A stretch of 64,000 bases of DNA from assembly GCA_948144175.1 (NCBI GenBank), contig CANXME010000532.1, forward strand, positions 1,059,001-1,123,000. The letters are read 5' to 3'. The notes under the pieces are model-generated. The model made no database searches and was not told the origin of the DNA. It saw only the letters and a program-made list of their open reading frames with translations. A program made the position numbers and the translations under genes. Positions 34,801 through 45,600 of this stretch are shown piece after piece (position 1 is the first letter of the stretch; each line of letters starts with the position of its first letter). Source of the DNA: Closterium sp. NIES-65. Its lineage: Eukaryota > Streptophyta > Zygnematophyceae > Desmidiales > Closteriaceae.

Positions 34801-37332
34801 CTCTGCAGTGACTTATTCACATTCCCACTCTATGGTTTCCTTCTCTGCAGTGATTCCTTCTCATCCCACCCTCTGGTATCATTCTCTGCAGTGACTCCCA
34901 CTCTCTGGTTTCCTTCTCTGCAGTGATTCTTTCTAATCTCACCCTCTGGTCTCATTCTCTGCAGTGACTCCCACTCTCTGATTTCCTTCTATGCAGTGAC
35001 TCATTCACATTCCCAATCTCTGGTTTCCTTCTCTGCAGTGATTCCTTCTCATCCCACCCTCTGGTCTCATTCTCTGCAGTGACTCCCACTCTCTGGTTTC
35101 CTTCTCTGCAGTGATTCATTCTCATCCCACCCTCTGGTCTCATTCTCTGCAGTGACTCCCACTCTCTGGTTTCCTTCTCTGCAGTGACTCATTCACATTC
35201 CCACTCTCTGGTTTCCTTCTCTGCAGTGATTCCTTCTCATCCCACCCTCTGGTATCATTCTCTGCAGTGACTCCCACTCTATGGTTTCCCTCTCTGCAGT
35301 GATTCATTCTCATCCCACCCTCTGGTCTCATTCTCTGCAGTGACTCCCACTCTCTGGTTTCCTTCTCTGCAGTGATTCATTCTCATCCCACCCTCTGGTC
35401 TCATTCTCTGCAGTGACTCCCACTCTCTGGTTTCCTTCTCTGCAGTGACTCATTCACATTCCCACTCTCTGGTTTCCTTCTCTGCAGTGATTCCTTCTCA
35501 TCCCACCCTCTGGTATCATTCTCTGCAGTGACTCCCACTCTATGGTTTCCTTCTCTGCAGTGATTCCTTCTCATCCCACCCTCTGGTATCATTCTCTGCA
35601 GTGACTCCCACTCTCTGGTTTCCTTCTCTGCAGTGATTCATTCTCATCCCACCCTCTGGTCGCATTCCACGCATGACTCCCACTCTCTGGTTTCCTTCTA
35701 TGCACTGATTCATTCTCATTCCCACCCTCTGGTCCCATTCTCTGCAGTGACTCATTCACACTCCCACTCTCTGGTTTCCCTCTCTGCAGTGATTCATTCT
35801 CATCCCACCCTCTGGTCTCATTCTATGCAGTGACATATACTCATTCCCAATTCCCCACATTCCCATTCTTTGGTTTACCCTACATTCTCATTTTAAACAG
35901 CTGTACATGGAAGAAGCAAGGAAGCGCATGTGTATGGAAGCTGAGGACCATCTTGTCACGTTCTACCCAAGCTTTGAGAAGCGGATTCTTGTTTTGCATG
36001 AAGTCATTTCTGAGAATTATGTGGTTCCATTGATATTGCTGAAGGAGGCCATGGCAGATAAAACACGGAGGGATGCATTCAAGCGCGTGTATACGCAGTG
36101 GAAGAACGAGCGCGGGTTTTACATCAAACGGACCGTGCTCGAGGGGTTGGGGGTTCCTATGAGTGGCTTGCGGGCAGCGGAAATCCACATCGACACTGAG
36201 CTCAAGGAGGATCTCTGGGGGGAGTATGGCCCGAGTGAGTAAACACCTGCCTGACCTTTTCCCCCACCCTCCCCCCCTCCCCCTTGTTTCACCATCTCAG
36301 CCCTAGCACCCGTTTCTTGCAACACCCCATATTCTGTACTCCATAGCTTGGCATTTCCTTTACATAGGCCGTTGTAGAAACCTGTGATTCGCCAGCCCAT
36401 CCACCCTCTTCCCTTTTCACACCCCACCCCTTGAACCACCTTCGTTCGAGTGTGTTGCAGGTGCGGACGCCCAACTGAGCACATGGGGAAATGCTGAGGT
36501 TACTGATCTCCCGTTCGGCAACGAGATCTTCTTCAACGCAGCAATGGACGCCTTCGGTGAATTTGCCGTGGGGAACGACATATGCTTGAAGGCGTATCAT
36601 ATTGCTTGGACTATCTTGGTGGTGAGTGGCTTGTGAGGGTCCTTTTACTTGTTTCTCATCCCACACTTTTCTCCTTGGTAAACCCGTGCCATCCCGTGTA
36701 AACCTTAAACCCCCGTGTTTCCACCTCCCTCTCAGGTGCTTCTTGAAACCTTGGTATCCACCTGCCCTCTGGAGTTGCGCCCACTCTGGGTTCACGCTTT
36801 CACTCATGGCCTTACGTTGTTTATATTTTTCACCAATCCCCTCACGACCATGCAGTACCCAGCAGTATCCTTCCCCTCCCGTGTTTCCGAACACTCTTTG
36901 GTTTCCTCTTCCTTTCAGAGGCTGCCCCACTCCTCTATCACCTTTCATGCTCACACTCATGGCGTACTTCACTGCATGTTGTGCTTGCCCCACATGATTC
37001 CGACCTCTCACACTTATCACGCTTGAATCTGTCCATGCTCCCCTTTCTTGACAATGCAGATAGACTACGGCTTGTCGAAGGTCAAGAAGTCGACAACGAA
37101 CCTCACAAACTCCCACCGAAAGAACACGCGGTGGGTGGCAAGCATCCGCAGGGCGGTGAAGCGGGCGGTGACGGATCATTTCAGCCAGGTGAACCCTGTC
37201 TACGACCCATGGATGAAGGGGTTTAGGTGGGGGAATTTTGGCTTGTTTGTCCATGAGTCGGGGTTTGAGGAGTATAGGCCAAGACCACAACCCCGCAATC
37301 CGACAAGGAGGGTGGCGTCAGTGCATGTCTAG
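31894..37332 (+). CDS. Unrecognised protein with acidic, disordered N-terminal half; five exons
   Basis: Exons: 31894-32239, 32386-33797, 35901-36234, 36461-36621, 37060-37332. All are GT-AG with matching phases, for about 841 residues. Residues about 1-330 are rich in E, D, K, R and S, with a repeat of EGRREGRREGERE type and acidic runs (SSEEESGSSSGSEEKYDEEE), then basic patches (RGARNHQYSGKRG). The middle is Pro/Ser-rich with a short possible coiled coil (MQQLFQALQEANRQIAELKA). The last three exons look globular and conserved (YPSFEKRILVLHEVI, WVASIRRAVKRAVTDHF, KGFRWGNFGLFVHE). I do not recognise the family. Composition suggests a nuclear, chromatin- or DNA-associated protein. It lies downstream of the transposase-Ulp1 pair and could be a third transposon gene or a host gene. 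Confidence 0.65.
33925..35845 (+). repeat. Array of splice-acceptor-like modules (41 + 32 bp, 73-bp pair) in an intron of the acidic-protein gene
   Basis: Module A (41 bp) is GTGATTCATTCTCATCCCAC followed by CCTCTGGTCTCATTCTCTGCA. Module B (32 bp) is GTGACTCCCACTCTCTGG followed by TTTCCTTCTCTGCA. A 42-bp variant starts GTGACTCATTCACATTCCC. Every module ends in a pyrimidine run plus CTGCAG on the sense strand, giving roughly 50 copies of a consensus-like 3' splice site in about 1.9 kb. The acceptor actually used (35899-35900, TTTTAAACAG) is outside the array. Confidence 0.95.
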
Positions 37333-37392
37333 AGGAGATGAATGGTGGAATTGCAGTGCTCCGAGCTTGGAGTAAGAGCAGATGTGGGGACA

Positions 37393-40225
37393 GGGGAACC
37401 ACAGCAGGGAGGGGAGGAGAGGAAACACAGCAGGGAGAGGAGCACGGGAACCACACCAGGGAGGAGAGGAGAGGAACCACAGCAGGGAGAGGAGTAGGAG
37501 AATCACAGCAGGGAAGGGAGGAGAGGAACCACAGCAGGGAAGGGAGCAGGGGAACCACAGCAGGGAAGAGAGGTGAGGAGTCACAGCAGGGAGGGGAGCA
37601 GGGGAACCACAGCAGGGAGGGGAGGAGAGGAACCACAGCAGGGAAGGGAGCAGGTGAACCACAGCAGGGAAGGGAGGGGAGCAGGGGAACCATAGCAAGG
37701 AGGGGAGGAGAGGAACCACAGCAGGGAGAGGAGCAGGGGAACCACAGCAGGGAAGGGAGGAGAGGAACCATAGCAGGGAGGGGAGCGTGGGAACCACAGC
37801 AGGGAAGGGAGGAGAGGAACCACATCATGGAGGGGAGGAGAGGAACCATAGCAGGGAGGGGAGGAGAGGAACCACAGCAGGGAGAGGAGCAGGGGAACCA
37901 CAGCAGGGAAGGGAGGAGAGGAACCATAGCAGGGAGGGGAGCGTGGGAACCACAGCAGGGAAGGGAGGAGAGGAACCACATCATGGAGGGGAGGAGAGGA
38001 ACCACAGCAGGGAGGGGAGGAGAGGAACCACAGCAGCGAGAGGAGCAGGAGAACCACAGCAGGGAAGGGAGGAGAGGAACCACAGCAGGGAAGGGAGCAG
38101 GTGAACCACAGCAGGGAAGGGAGGAGAGGAGTGACAGCAGGGAGGGGAGCAGGGGAACCACAGCAGGGAGGGGAGGAGAGGAACCACAGCAGGGAGAGGA
38201 GCAGGGGAACCACAGCAGGGAAGGGAGGAGAGGAACCATAGCAGGGAGGGGAGCGTGGGAACCACAGCAGGGAAGGGAGGAGAGGAACCACATCATGGAG
38301 GGGAGGAGAGGAACCACAGCAGGGAGGGGAGGAGAGGAACCACAGCAGGGAGAGGAGCAGGAGAACCACAGCAGGGAAGGGAGGAGAGGAACCACAGCAG
38401 GGAAGGGAGCAGGTGAACCACAGCAGGGAAGGGAGGAGAGGAGTGACAGCAGGGAGGGGAGCAGGGGAACCACAGCAGGGAGGGAAGGAGAGGAACCACA
38501 GCAGGGAATGGAGCAGGTGAACCACAGCAGGGAAGGGAGGGGAGCAGGGGAACCATAGCAGGGAGGGGAGGAGAGGAACCACAGCAAGGAGAGGAGCAGG
38601 GGAACCACAGCAGGGAAGGGAGGAGAGGAACCATAGCAGGGAGGGGAGCGTGGGAACCACAGCAGGGAAGGGAGGAGAGGAACCACAGCATGGAGGGGAG
38701 GAGAGGAACCACAGCAGCGAGGGGAGGAGAGGAACCAAAGCAGGGAGAGGAGCAGGGGAACCACAGCAGGGAAGGGAGGAGATGAACCATAGCAGGGAGG
38801 GGAGCGTGGGAACCACAGCAGGGAAGGGAGGAGAGGAACCACAGCATGGAGGGGAGGAGAGGAACCACAGCAGGGAGGGGAGGAGAGGAACCACAGCAGG
38901 GAGAGGAGCAGGGGAACCACAGCAGGGAAGGGAGGAGAGGAACCACAGCAGGGAAGGGAGCAGGTGAACCACAGCAGGGAAGGGAGGAGAGGAACCATAG
39001 CAGGGAGGGGAGCGTGGGAACCACAGCAGGGAAGGGAGGAGAGGAACCACATCATGGAGGGGAGGAGAGGAACCACAGCAGGGAGGGGAGGAGAGGAACC
39101 ACAGCAGGGAGAGGAGCAGGGGAACCACAGCAGGGAAGGGAGGAGAGGAACCACAGCAGGGAAGGGAGCAGGTGAACCACAGCAGGGAAGGGAGGAGAGG
39201 AGTGACAGCAGGGAGGGGAGCAGGGGAACCACAGCAGGGAGGGGAGGAGAGGAACCACAGCAGGGAATGGAGCAGGTGAACCACAGCAGGGAAGGGAGGG
39301 GAGCAGGGGAACCATAGCAGGGAGGGGAGGAGAGGAACCACAGCAAGGAGAGGAGCAGGGGAACCACAGCAGGGAAGGGAGGAGAGGAACCATAGCAGGG
39401 AGGGGAGGAGAGGAACCATAGCAGGGAGGGGAGGAGAGGAACCACAGCAGGGAGAGGAGCAGGGGAACCACAGCAGGGAAGGGAGGAGAGGAACCATAGC
39501 AGGGAGGGGAGCGTGGGAACCACAGCAGGGAAGGGAGGAGAGGAACCACAGCATGGAGGGGAGGAGAGGAACCACAGAAGGGAGGGGAGGAGAGGAACCA
39601 CAGCAGGGAGAGGAGCAGGGGAAACACAGCAGGGAAGGGAGGAGAGGAACCATAGCAGGGAGGGGAGCGTGGGAACCACAGCAGGGAAGGGAGGAGAGGA
39701 ACCACAGCATGGAGGGGAGGAGAGGAACCACAGCAGGGAGGGGAGGAGAGGAACCACAGCAGGGAGAGGAGCAGGGGAACCACAGCAGGGAAGGGAGGAG
39801 AGGAACCACAGCAGGGAAGGGAGCAGGTGAACCACAGCAGGGTAGGGAGGAGAGGAGTCACAGCAGGGAGGGGAGCAGGGGAACCACAGCAGGGAGGGGA
39901 GGAGAAGAACCACAGTAGGGAGAGGAGCAGAGGAACCACAGCAGGGAAGGAAGGAGAGGAACCATAGCAGGGAGGGGAGCATGGGAACCACAGCAGGGAA
40001 GGGAGGAGAGGAACCACAGCAGGGAGGGGAGCAGAGGAACCATAGCAGGGAAGGGAGGAGAGGAATCACAGCAGAGAGGGGAGCAGGGTAACCACAGCAG
40101 GGAAGGGAGGAGAGGAGTCACAGCAGGGAGGGGAGCAGGGGAACCACAGCAGGGAAGGGAGGAAGGGAGGAGAGGAGTATCAGCAAGGAGAGGTGCGCAG
40201 GAGTAACAGCAGGTAGGGGAGCACA
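37393..40225. repeat. 26-bp minisatellite, about 105-110 units, downstream of the acidic-protein gene
   Basis: Units such as GGAACCACAGCAGGGAAGGG plus AGGAGA, alternating with AGGAGCAGG and AGCGTGG endings. A rare CCACATCATGG variant at 37820, 37976 and 38288 is spaced 156 and 312 bp, exact multiples of 26, showing block duplication; occasional 31-bp units break the phase further right. The unit lacks stops in all frames, producing long spurious frames on both strands (up to about 950 codons on the minus strand). It starts 60 bp after the stop codon at 37332. Confidence 0.97.
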
Positions 40226-40240
40226 GTAGTAACAACATGA

Positions 40241-41586
40241 GGGCGAAGCAAGGATTGACATCAAGGGGGCGGGGTTAAGAAATAATAGCACAGAAGGGAG
40301 GATGCAGCAGGGAGTAGCATAGAAGGAAGCCCCAAGCAGAGTATGGACCTAGGGTTGATAGTGGGTAGTAGTAGCGCAGGTGTCATTAACCAAGGATGAT
40401 TAGTAGAGTAGCTAAGAACCAGAGAATAAGTAGGCATCTAGTGTGTTGTAAACCTTTTCAAGCTAATATTATGATTTACACGTACATGCCTTCCCTCTTA
40501 CGGTGTATTTATGGAAAGTGCTAAAGAAACTACCAACTGGGTTTTTCAAACTCTGATTATGTTTATTTTTAATACCCCATAATTCCTTTCCAAGATTATT
40601 ATATGCATATAAAAATAAATTGCAAACCTTATCCAAGTCCAAAATTGAAGCACATAGTATGATTTAAACAAGTTATCCCAAACACAATGAGAAGTTCCTC
40701 ACAACCATTTCCAAACTGTTTAAAAACACACCGATCATTGGCAAAGCATCTGACATATCATCTGGAAAAAGTTCGATACTTTCTTCTAAAAAAGTACCAA
40801 CCCCTACATCTTCAAATCATATGCAAAAACACAACAAACACACTTCATGAGAGGTTTTCCGCCACTTGATTTTTGTGATGTAGTATTAGACTTCTTGCAG
40901 GACGATGGAAGTGGCGGAGCACGAAATGGTGGATCTCAGCTAAAACCATGTTGCCGACAAAGAGGAGGCCTCGCGTGTGACGCGCGTGGAGCCGGGGGGC
41001 GCCGCCATGACTCAGCGCGGCCCGATTTCGGGCGACGACGACGACCAGTGCGGTCCTTCGGACGATGCCGCTGCCATGGGATGGGAAGCGATTGAGATGA
41101 CTTGGCTTGCCACTGCAGACGAAAGCCATATGAGGTGGCGTTCACTGCAGTCTTGGGGCCCAGATACGTGCTCCTGAAATATCTTGACATATGTGGCAAC
41201 CCTAAACACGTCCCCTCTGCACTGTTGTTGCGGGAATTTTGCTCGTTACCCAATCCTAGAATAAAGATGGTGCCTACTACATACGAGAGTCGTGTGGAAA
41301 ATTGTACACGTCGATAAGCAGCAAGTGTGTGTGGTTTCTGCTGCAGTGCGTGTGACGCGGGGAGAACTCCTCCTCCTTAACTCTCCTTCACAGGTAACTT
41401 CGCAACTCCTTGTGTGACCCTCGGCTGCCAACATGACCGTCGACTCATGGCAGCATGCAAATCGTGCACTCCAGCTCGACACCTCTATTCTTTCGTTTTG
41501 CCTTTCCCGTGTGCTAGTTGTCCAGAAATAATCATGGCGCTGTTCTGCTGGAGTTCTCGTCGCCACACCGTTGGCGGTTTGGTAAC
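40241..41586. other. Intergenic stretch; possible exon on the plus strand near 41125-41310
   Basis: 40460-40850 is AT-rich with no coding. At 41125-41310 a plus-strand frame reads AFTAVLGPRYVLLKYLDICG, then NPKHVPSALLLREFCSLPNP, which looks protein-like and follows CAG acceptors. I could not join it to other exons and do not recognise it. If a large transposon includes the acidic-protein gene, its right end should lie in this region. Confidence 0.35.
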
Positions 41587-41935
41587 GACGTGTTGCGACC
41601 CACACGGATTGGGTCGACCACCCCCCGAGCCATCACTTCTAGGAAGGCTGCATCGCGGGTCTAGCCGAATAGGTCGAGCCAACCAGACCTGTTTGGGTCT
41701 GCCTGACTCGGGTCGACAAGGTCGGCTCAACCAGGCCAACCAGACCCAACCCAATCGAGCTGGAGAAGGTTACCATAATCTGCGAACTTCAGAAATCTCG
41801 CGCAAATGTCGCAAGGAAATTGACGGGAAATTCCGTGATTTCCCGAGTCGTGTTTCCGAAGATCATCTGGTCGGGTTGGGTTTAGCCGACCAGGTCTAGC
41901 CGACCCAACCCAATCTCTTTGGGTCGCAACACGTC
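41587..41935. mobile_element. Possible MITE with 16-bp terminal inverted repeats
   Basis: GACGTGTTGCGACCCA at 41587-41602 is perfectly inverted at 41920-41935, and adjacent GATTGGGTCG/CGACCCAACCCAATC segments extend the pairing. The 349-bp interior is non-coding and rich in GGTCGAC/GTCGGC. I saw no convincing target-site duplication (flanks GTAAC and ATAAG), so it may be an old element or a hairpin-forming remnant. Confidence 0.5.
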
Positions 41936-42221
41936 ATAAGGCAAATCAAGGAAACCAAGAATTTCCTGTTGCTTTCCTTGCAGATTCGAAGTAAAAAAAA
42001 CGCACTTGCTGCGCTGGTGGAAGGTGGGCTGGGCAATGTTTGGCGATATAACCAAGGGTGCTGTTCTCCAGCAAATCGAAATTCTGAATTAAAATGATGA
42101 CATCGGCATCGCAACCGCATCTGGAAGCGGAGGCGGAACCCACCTCAAAGGTTTGGACGTAATGCCACTCGAGAAACTTCTACTGCCGAAACGGGAAATT
42201 ACGCAACTGCATCGGGAACCT

Positions 42222-42645
42222 TGTTGATATAACCAAGGAATCTAGTGGATAGGATAGAATCAGTAAGTCTGGGAGGAGACCAGAAGGCCTCTGTAGTGAC
42301 CTTATTGAATAATAATTGAAAGAGAACAAGATGATTGAAAGATAGGAGTACAAGAGATTAAATAGAAATCTAGCTAGCCATGTACTCTGAGGGGTACATT
42401 CCCTTATTAACTGTATTGCATAGCCACAGTATCCGCGACTATTGCTATCATCGACAGTTACCACGTTGCAGTAAGCTAACTGTCGTGCGGTTACTGATCG
42501 TCAACGGTCACGACCTTTGACTTCCTTGAACGGTTGACCTTCGGGTGACCTTCGAACTTCCGCATGCTCTATATGAGCTATTGCGGTACTGGTACAGTGG
42601 TGCAGCTTCGGGAATACCTTGTATAACCTTTCGGTTATTCCAACA
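42222..42645 (-). repeat. Copia 1 3' LTR
   Basis: 424 bp, TGTTG...CAACA, paired with 48548-48971 at about 97% identity by eye. Confidence 0.97.
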
Positions 42646-42660
42646 CTCCCCTTCATTCCT
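42646..42660 (-). promoter_or_regulatory. Copia 1 polypurine tract
   Basis: On the minus strand GGAATGAAGGGGAG abuts the 3' LTR, as expected for the plus-strand priming site. Confidence 0.75.
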
Positions 42661-44700
42661 GAAGGTGAGCCACGTGGGATTTCTTGGTGATTCCGCAGAG
42701 GTTGGCGCAGTGCTGGAACTGTTGACGTGGCAGCTTCTTTGTCAAGAAATCGGCTGCCATGTCACCGGTTGGGCAGTACGAGAGTTTAACCTTGCCCTTG
42801 TCGATTTCGTCCTTCATGAAGAAGTAGCGAAGAGCGATGTGTTTCGTGCGGTTCACGAAACCGGGCTTGTTTGCGATTTTGATCGCGCTCTGGTTGTCGC
42901 AGAGTAACGTGAAGTGCCCGTTCATCGTCACTTTCGCTTCCTGCAGGAGCTCCATCAGGTACAGTCCTTCGCGAACAGCTGCGCTGGCGGCGATGAATTC
43001 TGCTTCGGCTGACGAAAGTGCGATGAGCTCCTGCTTCTGAGAGTTCCAAGAGATGAGCCCAGCAGGCTGAAGTTGAAAAATGAATCCTGTGTGGGAGCGT
43101 CTATTGTCAACATCTCCGGCGTGATCAGCGTCTACGTAACCATGCAGCTGCAGAGTAGCCGTTAAGTTGGCTTCGTAGGTGAGACTGACGTCGGGAGTAG
43201 AGATGAAGTACTGTAGTGCTCGGCGAAGATCCAGTAGATTCTCCCCTTCAGGTCGCTTCAGGTACTGTGCGAGCTGGCTGGCGACGTAGGAGAGATCGGG
43301 CCGGCATGTGACGGCGGTGAACAGGAGACATCCCAGCTGCTGCTGATAGAGACGGTGATCGTCGGAGGAGAGCGGCGTGGTGTCTGGTTCGTGGTTAGGA
43401 GGAGGAGTGCGATAGGGTGTGGTGAGGTTGATTGGTGCGATGGAGAAGCGCTTTGCGAGTGTTTCGGCGTACTTGGCGGCGGAGAGATTAATGGAGGAGG
43501 CGGACTGGGTTACATTGAGACCGAGAAACTGAGTGACGTTGTGATTGACTGTCACCTCCAGCTTCTTCTTGATATCAGCCTCAAATTGGTTCAACAGCTC
43601 CATGTCGTCTCCGGTGTAGAGGAGGTTGTCGACGTAGGCGACGAGGAGAATGAACTTTCCGCGCGATTCCCGCCTGTACATTCCGAGGTCATGAGGCAGC
43701 TGAGCAAAGCCGAGCTCAAGGAGGACCGAGTGAAGGTACTGCTGCCACATACGAGGTGCTTGTTTGATCCCGTAGAGGGATTTCTGAAGGAGACACACCG
43801 CACCATCGTTTTCCTCGAATGTGTGCGGCTGTTCGACGAAGATGATGGCATCGACGGGAGCGTAGAGGAAGGCGCTTCCGACGTCAATTTGACGGAGTGG
43901 GCGCTACTTGATGGCGGCAATGCAGATGAGGATGCGCACCGAGGTGTGGCGGCCGACCGGGGCGTAAGTGAGTGTGAAATCCACCAGGTGCATTTGCTCA
44001 AAGCCCCGCACCACCCAGCGTGCCTTGTATTTGTCGATCGAGCCGTCAGCGAGAGTTTTGATGCGGAAAACCCATTTGCCGCTGAGAATTTTTCTCCCCT
44101 TTGCCGATGACCGTGGGACCAACTTCCAGGTGCCGCGCTTCTTCAGCGACGCGAGTTCGGCGGCCATGGCTGCTCTCCATTTTTCACTGTCGGGACCAGA
44201 TAGGGCCTGGCGGACGGTGGTTGGTTCCTTGGGGGAGGTGTGGCGAACAGCGACGGCGAGCCGAAGGACTCGGAGACCAGTTTCGCTGGTCTTTTCGTAG
44301 TGCAGGCGATCGTAGTCGTGGAAACTGGTTACTTCGACCACGTCGTCGTCACTTTCGTTATCGGGGCGGATGGAGTCCCACGAAGTGTTGGGTTGTGGTA
44401 ACTCAGCATCAGGTGATCGGCGCGCTTCACTGTTGTAGTCATGAGCCACGCGCGTAGTGTTGTCGGGATCAGGTTGGTGTAGAGGGACGAATGTTGGAGT
44501 CTGGAAGGGGCTTGTAAGGGGGATGTTGGGGGCCCTGTCAAATTGGGAGACGTTTGTCGCGTCCACGTCTTCCGCCAGGTCAGCTTCATCGTGTGGAGTG
44601 GCGAAGCTGCGGTGTCCCTCGAAAACCCTTTCCGGTACCCTGTCAGCTTCGCGGTGTTCGTTGAACAGTGGCAGGGTCAATTTCTCGTAGAAGATGCAGT
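42653..44700 (-). pseudogene. Copia 1 reverse transcriptase and RNase H
   Basis: RT (44680 down to about 43400): KWRAAMAAELASL, WVFRIKTLADGSIDKYKAR, then an in-frame TAG at 43904-43906, then RQIDVGSAFLYAPVDAIIF, KSLYGIKQAPRMW and the catalytic loop. That loop reads YVDN instead of YVDD, replacing a metal-binding Asp. RNase H follows (YVDADHAGDVDNRRSHTG, SSAEAEFIAA, LCDNQSAIKIA, KHIALRYFF) and ends at 42653, overlapping the polypurine tract. It is inactive as it stands. Confidence 0.93.
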
Positions 44701-44707
44701 CACGTGA

Positions 44708-45600
44708 TCACGTCACTTCGTGTGTCGCGTAGTCCAGCGCGATCCACGCCTTGTATTCTGTTTCGATTCCGAGGTGAATGCCCCAGCGAGCTCGGTCAGC
44801 AAATTTTCCGGTCCTTGCTGTGTGTGGTCTGTACTGTACCATGCAGCCGAACACCCGAAGCAAGCGAGTGTCTGCCTTTCTGCCCGTCCAGGCCCTGAAG
44901 GGGGAGTTGTTGTTCTCGAGGCTTCGAGATGACAGCAAGTTGTGCAGTCGGACTGCATGGTTCATGGTGAATGGCCAATAGCGAGTGGGGATGGCCGACT
45001 GCTTCATCAGGGCCCTCATCCTGGTGGCGAGCCTCTGGTTTGTCCGTTCTGCTACTCCTTGTTGCTCGTGAGCGTAGGGCAGGGACACCAGGTGTTCAAT
45101 CCCTTTCTTCCGGAAAAGCTCCTTGAACTCGTCTGAGAAGAACTCCAGGGCTCCGTCCGTTTGCCAGCTCTTGAGTTTAAGTCCCGATTGCCGTTCAGCT
45201 CGCTTCATCCACACGATGAAGCATTCGAAGGCGAGCGACCTGCAGTCGGTGTTGACGGCCCAAACATAGCGAGTGCTAGCGTCGACGAAAGTCAGCGTGT
45301 AATATTCGCCGTCAAGTCCTCCCTGTGTCAAGCACATGAAGTTGCTGTAGACCTTGTCGAGCGGTTGGTAGCGTTCGTATCCAGGCGGTAAGTCGGGAAA
45401 GGGCTGGTGAGTAAGCGAAGCTGTGGGGCACACTGTGCAAGTCGGGTCGTTGGAGCCTGCAGTGAGGAATCCTCCGCGTGGGAGGAGCAGTGCTTCGTTG
45501 TCGAAGACGCCGGCCTCCAGTGAGTTTTTGAGTGTTGCGTGAGAGGGATGCCCGAGCCGCTGGTGCCATATTTCCGGTTCCGCCCGATAGCCGACCGTTT
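44708..45600 (-). pseudogene. Copia 1 GAG-pre-integrase and integrase region
   Basis: The frame at 44708-45433 carries the integrase core: FVDASTRYVWA (first Asp), WQTDGALEFFSDEF (second Asp) and PYAHEQQGVAERTN (Glu). The preceding pre-integrase motif (IWHQRLGHPSHATLKNS) lies in this frame up to about 45600, while the upstream polyprotein segment (45600-45972) is in another frame, so a frameshift lies near 45570-45600. The frame stops at TGA (44708-44710) where Copia proteins read on into the VxSRDCIFYEKL segment. CGA-to-TGA explains the stop. Confidence 0.88.

Noticed and set aside
37223-40069. 948-codon Pro/Leu/Cys-rich minus-strand protein
   Set aside because: A stop-free 26-bp minisatellite; equally long frames occur in other frames and on the other strand.
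40241-42221. Right terminal repeat of a CACTA-like transposon
   Set aside because: Searched by eye for CACTA-type ends and for inverted matches to 13041-13898 and found none. The region is kept only as a possible location.
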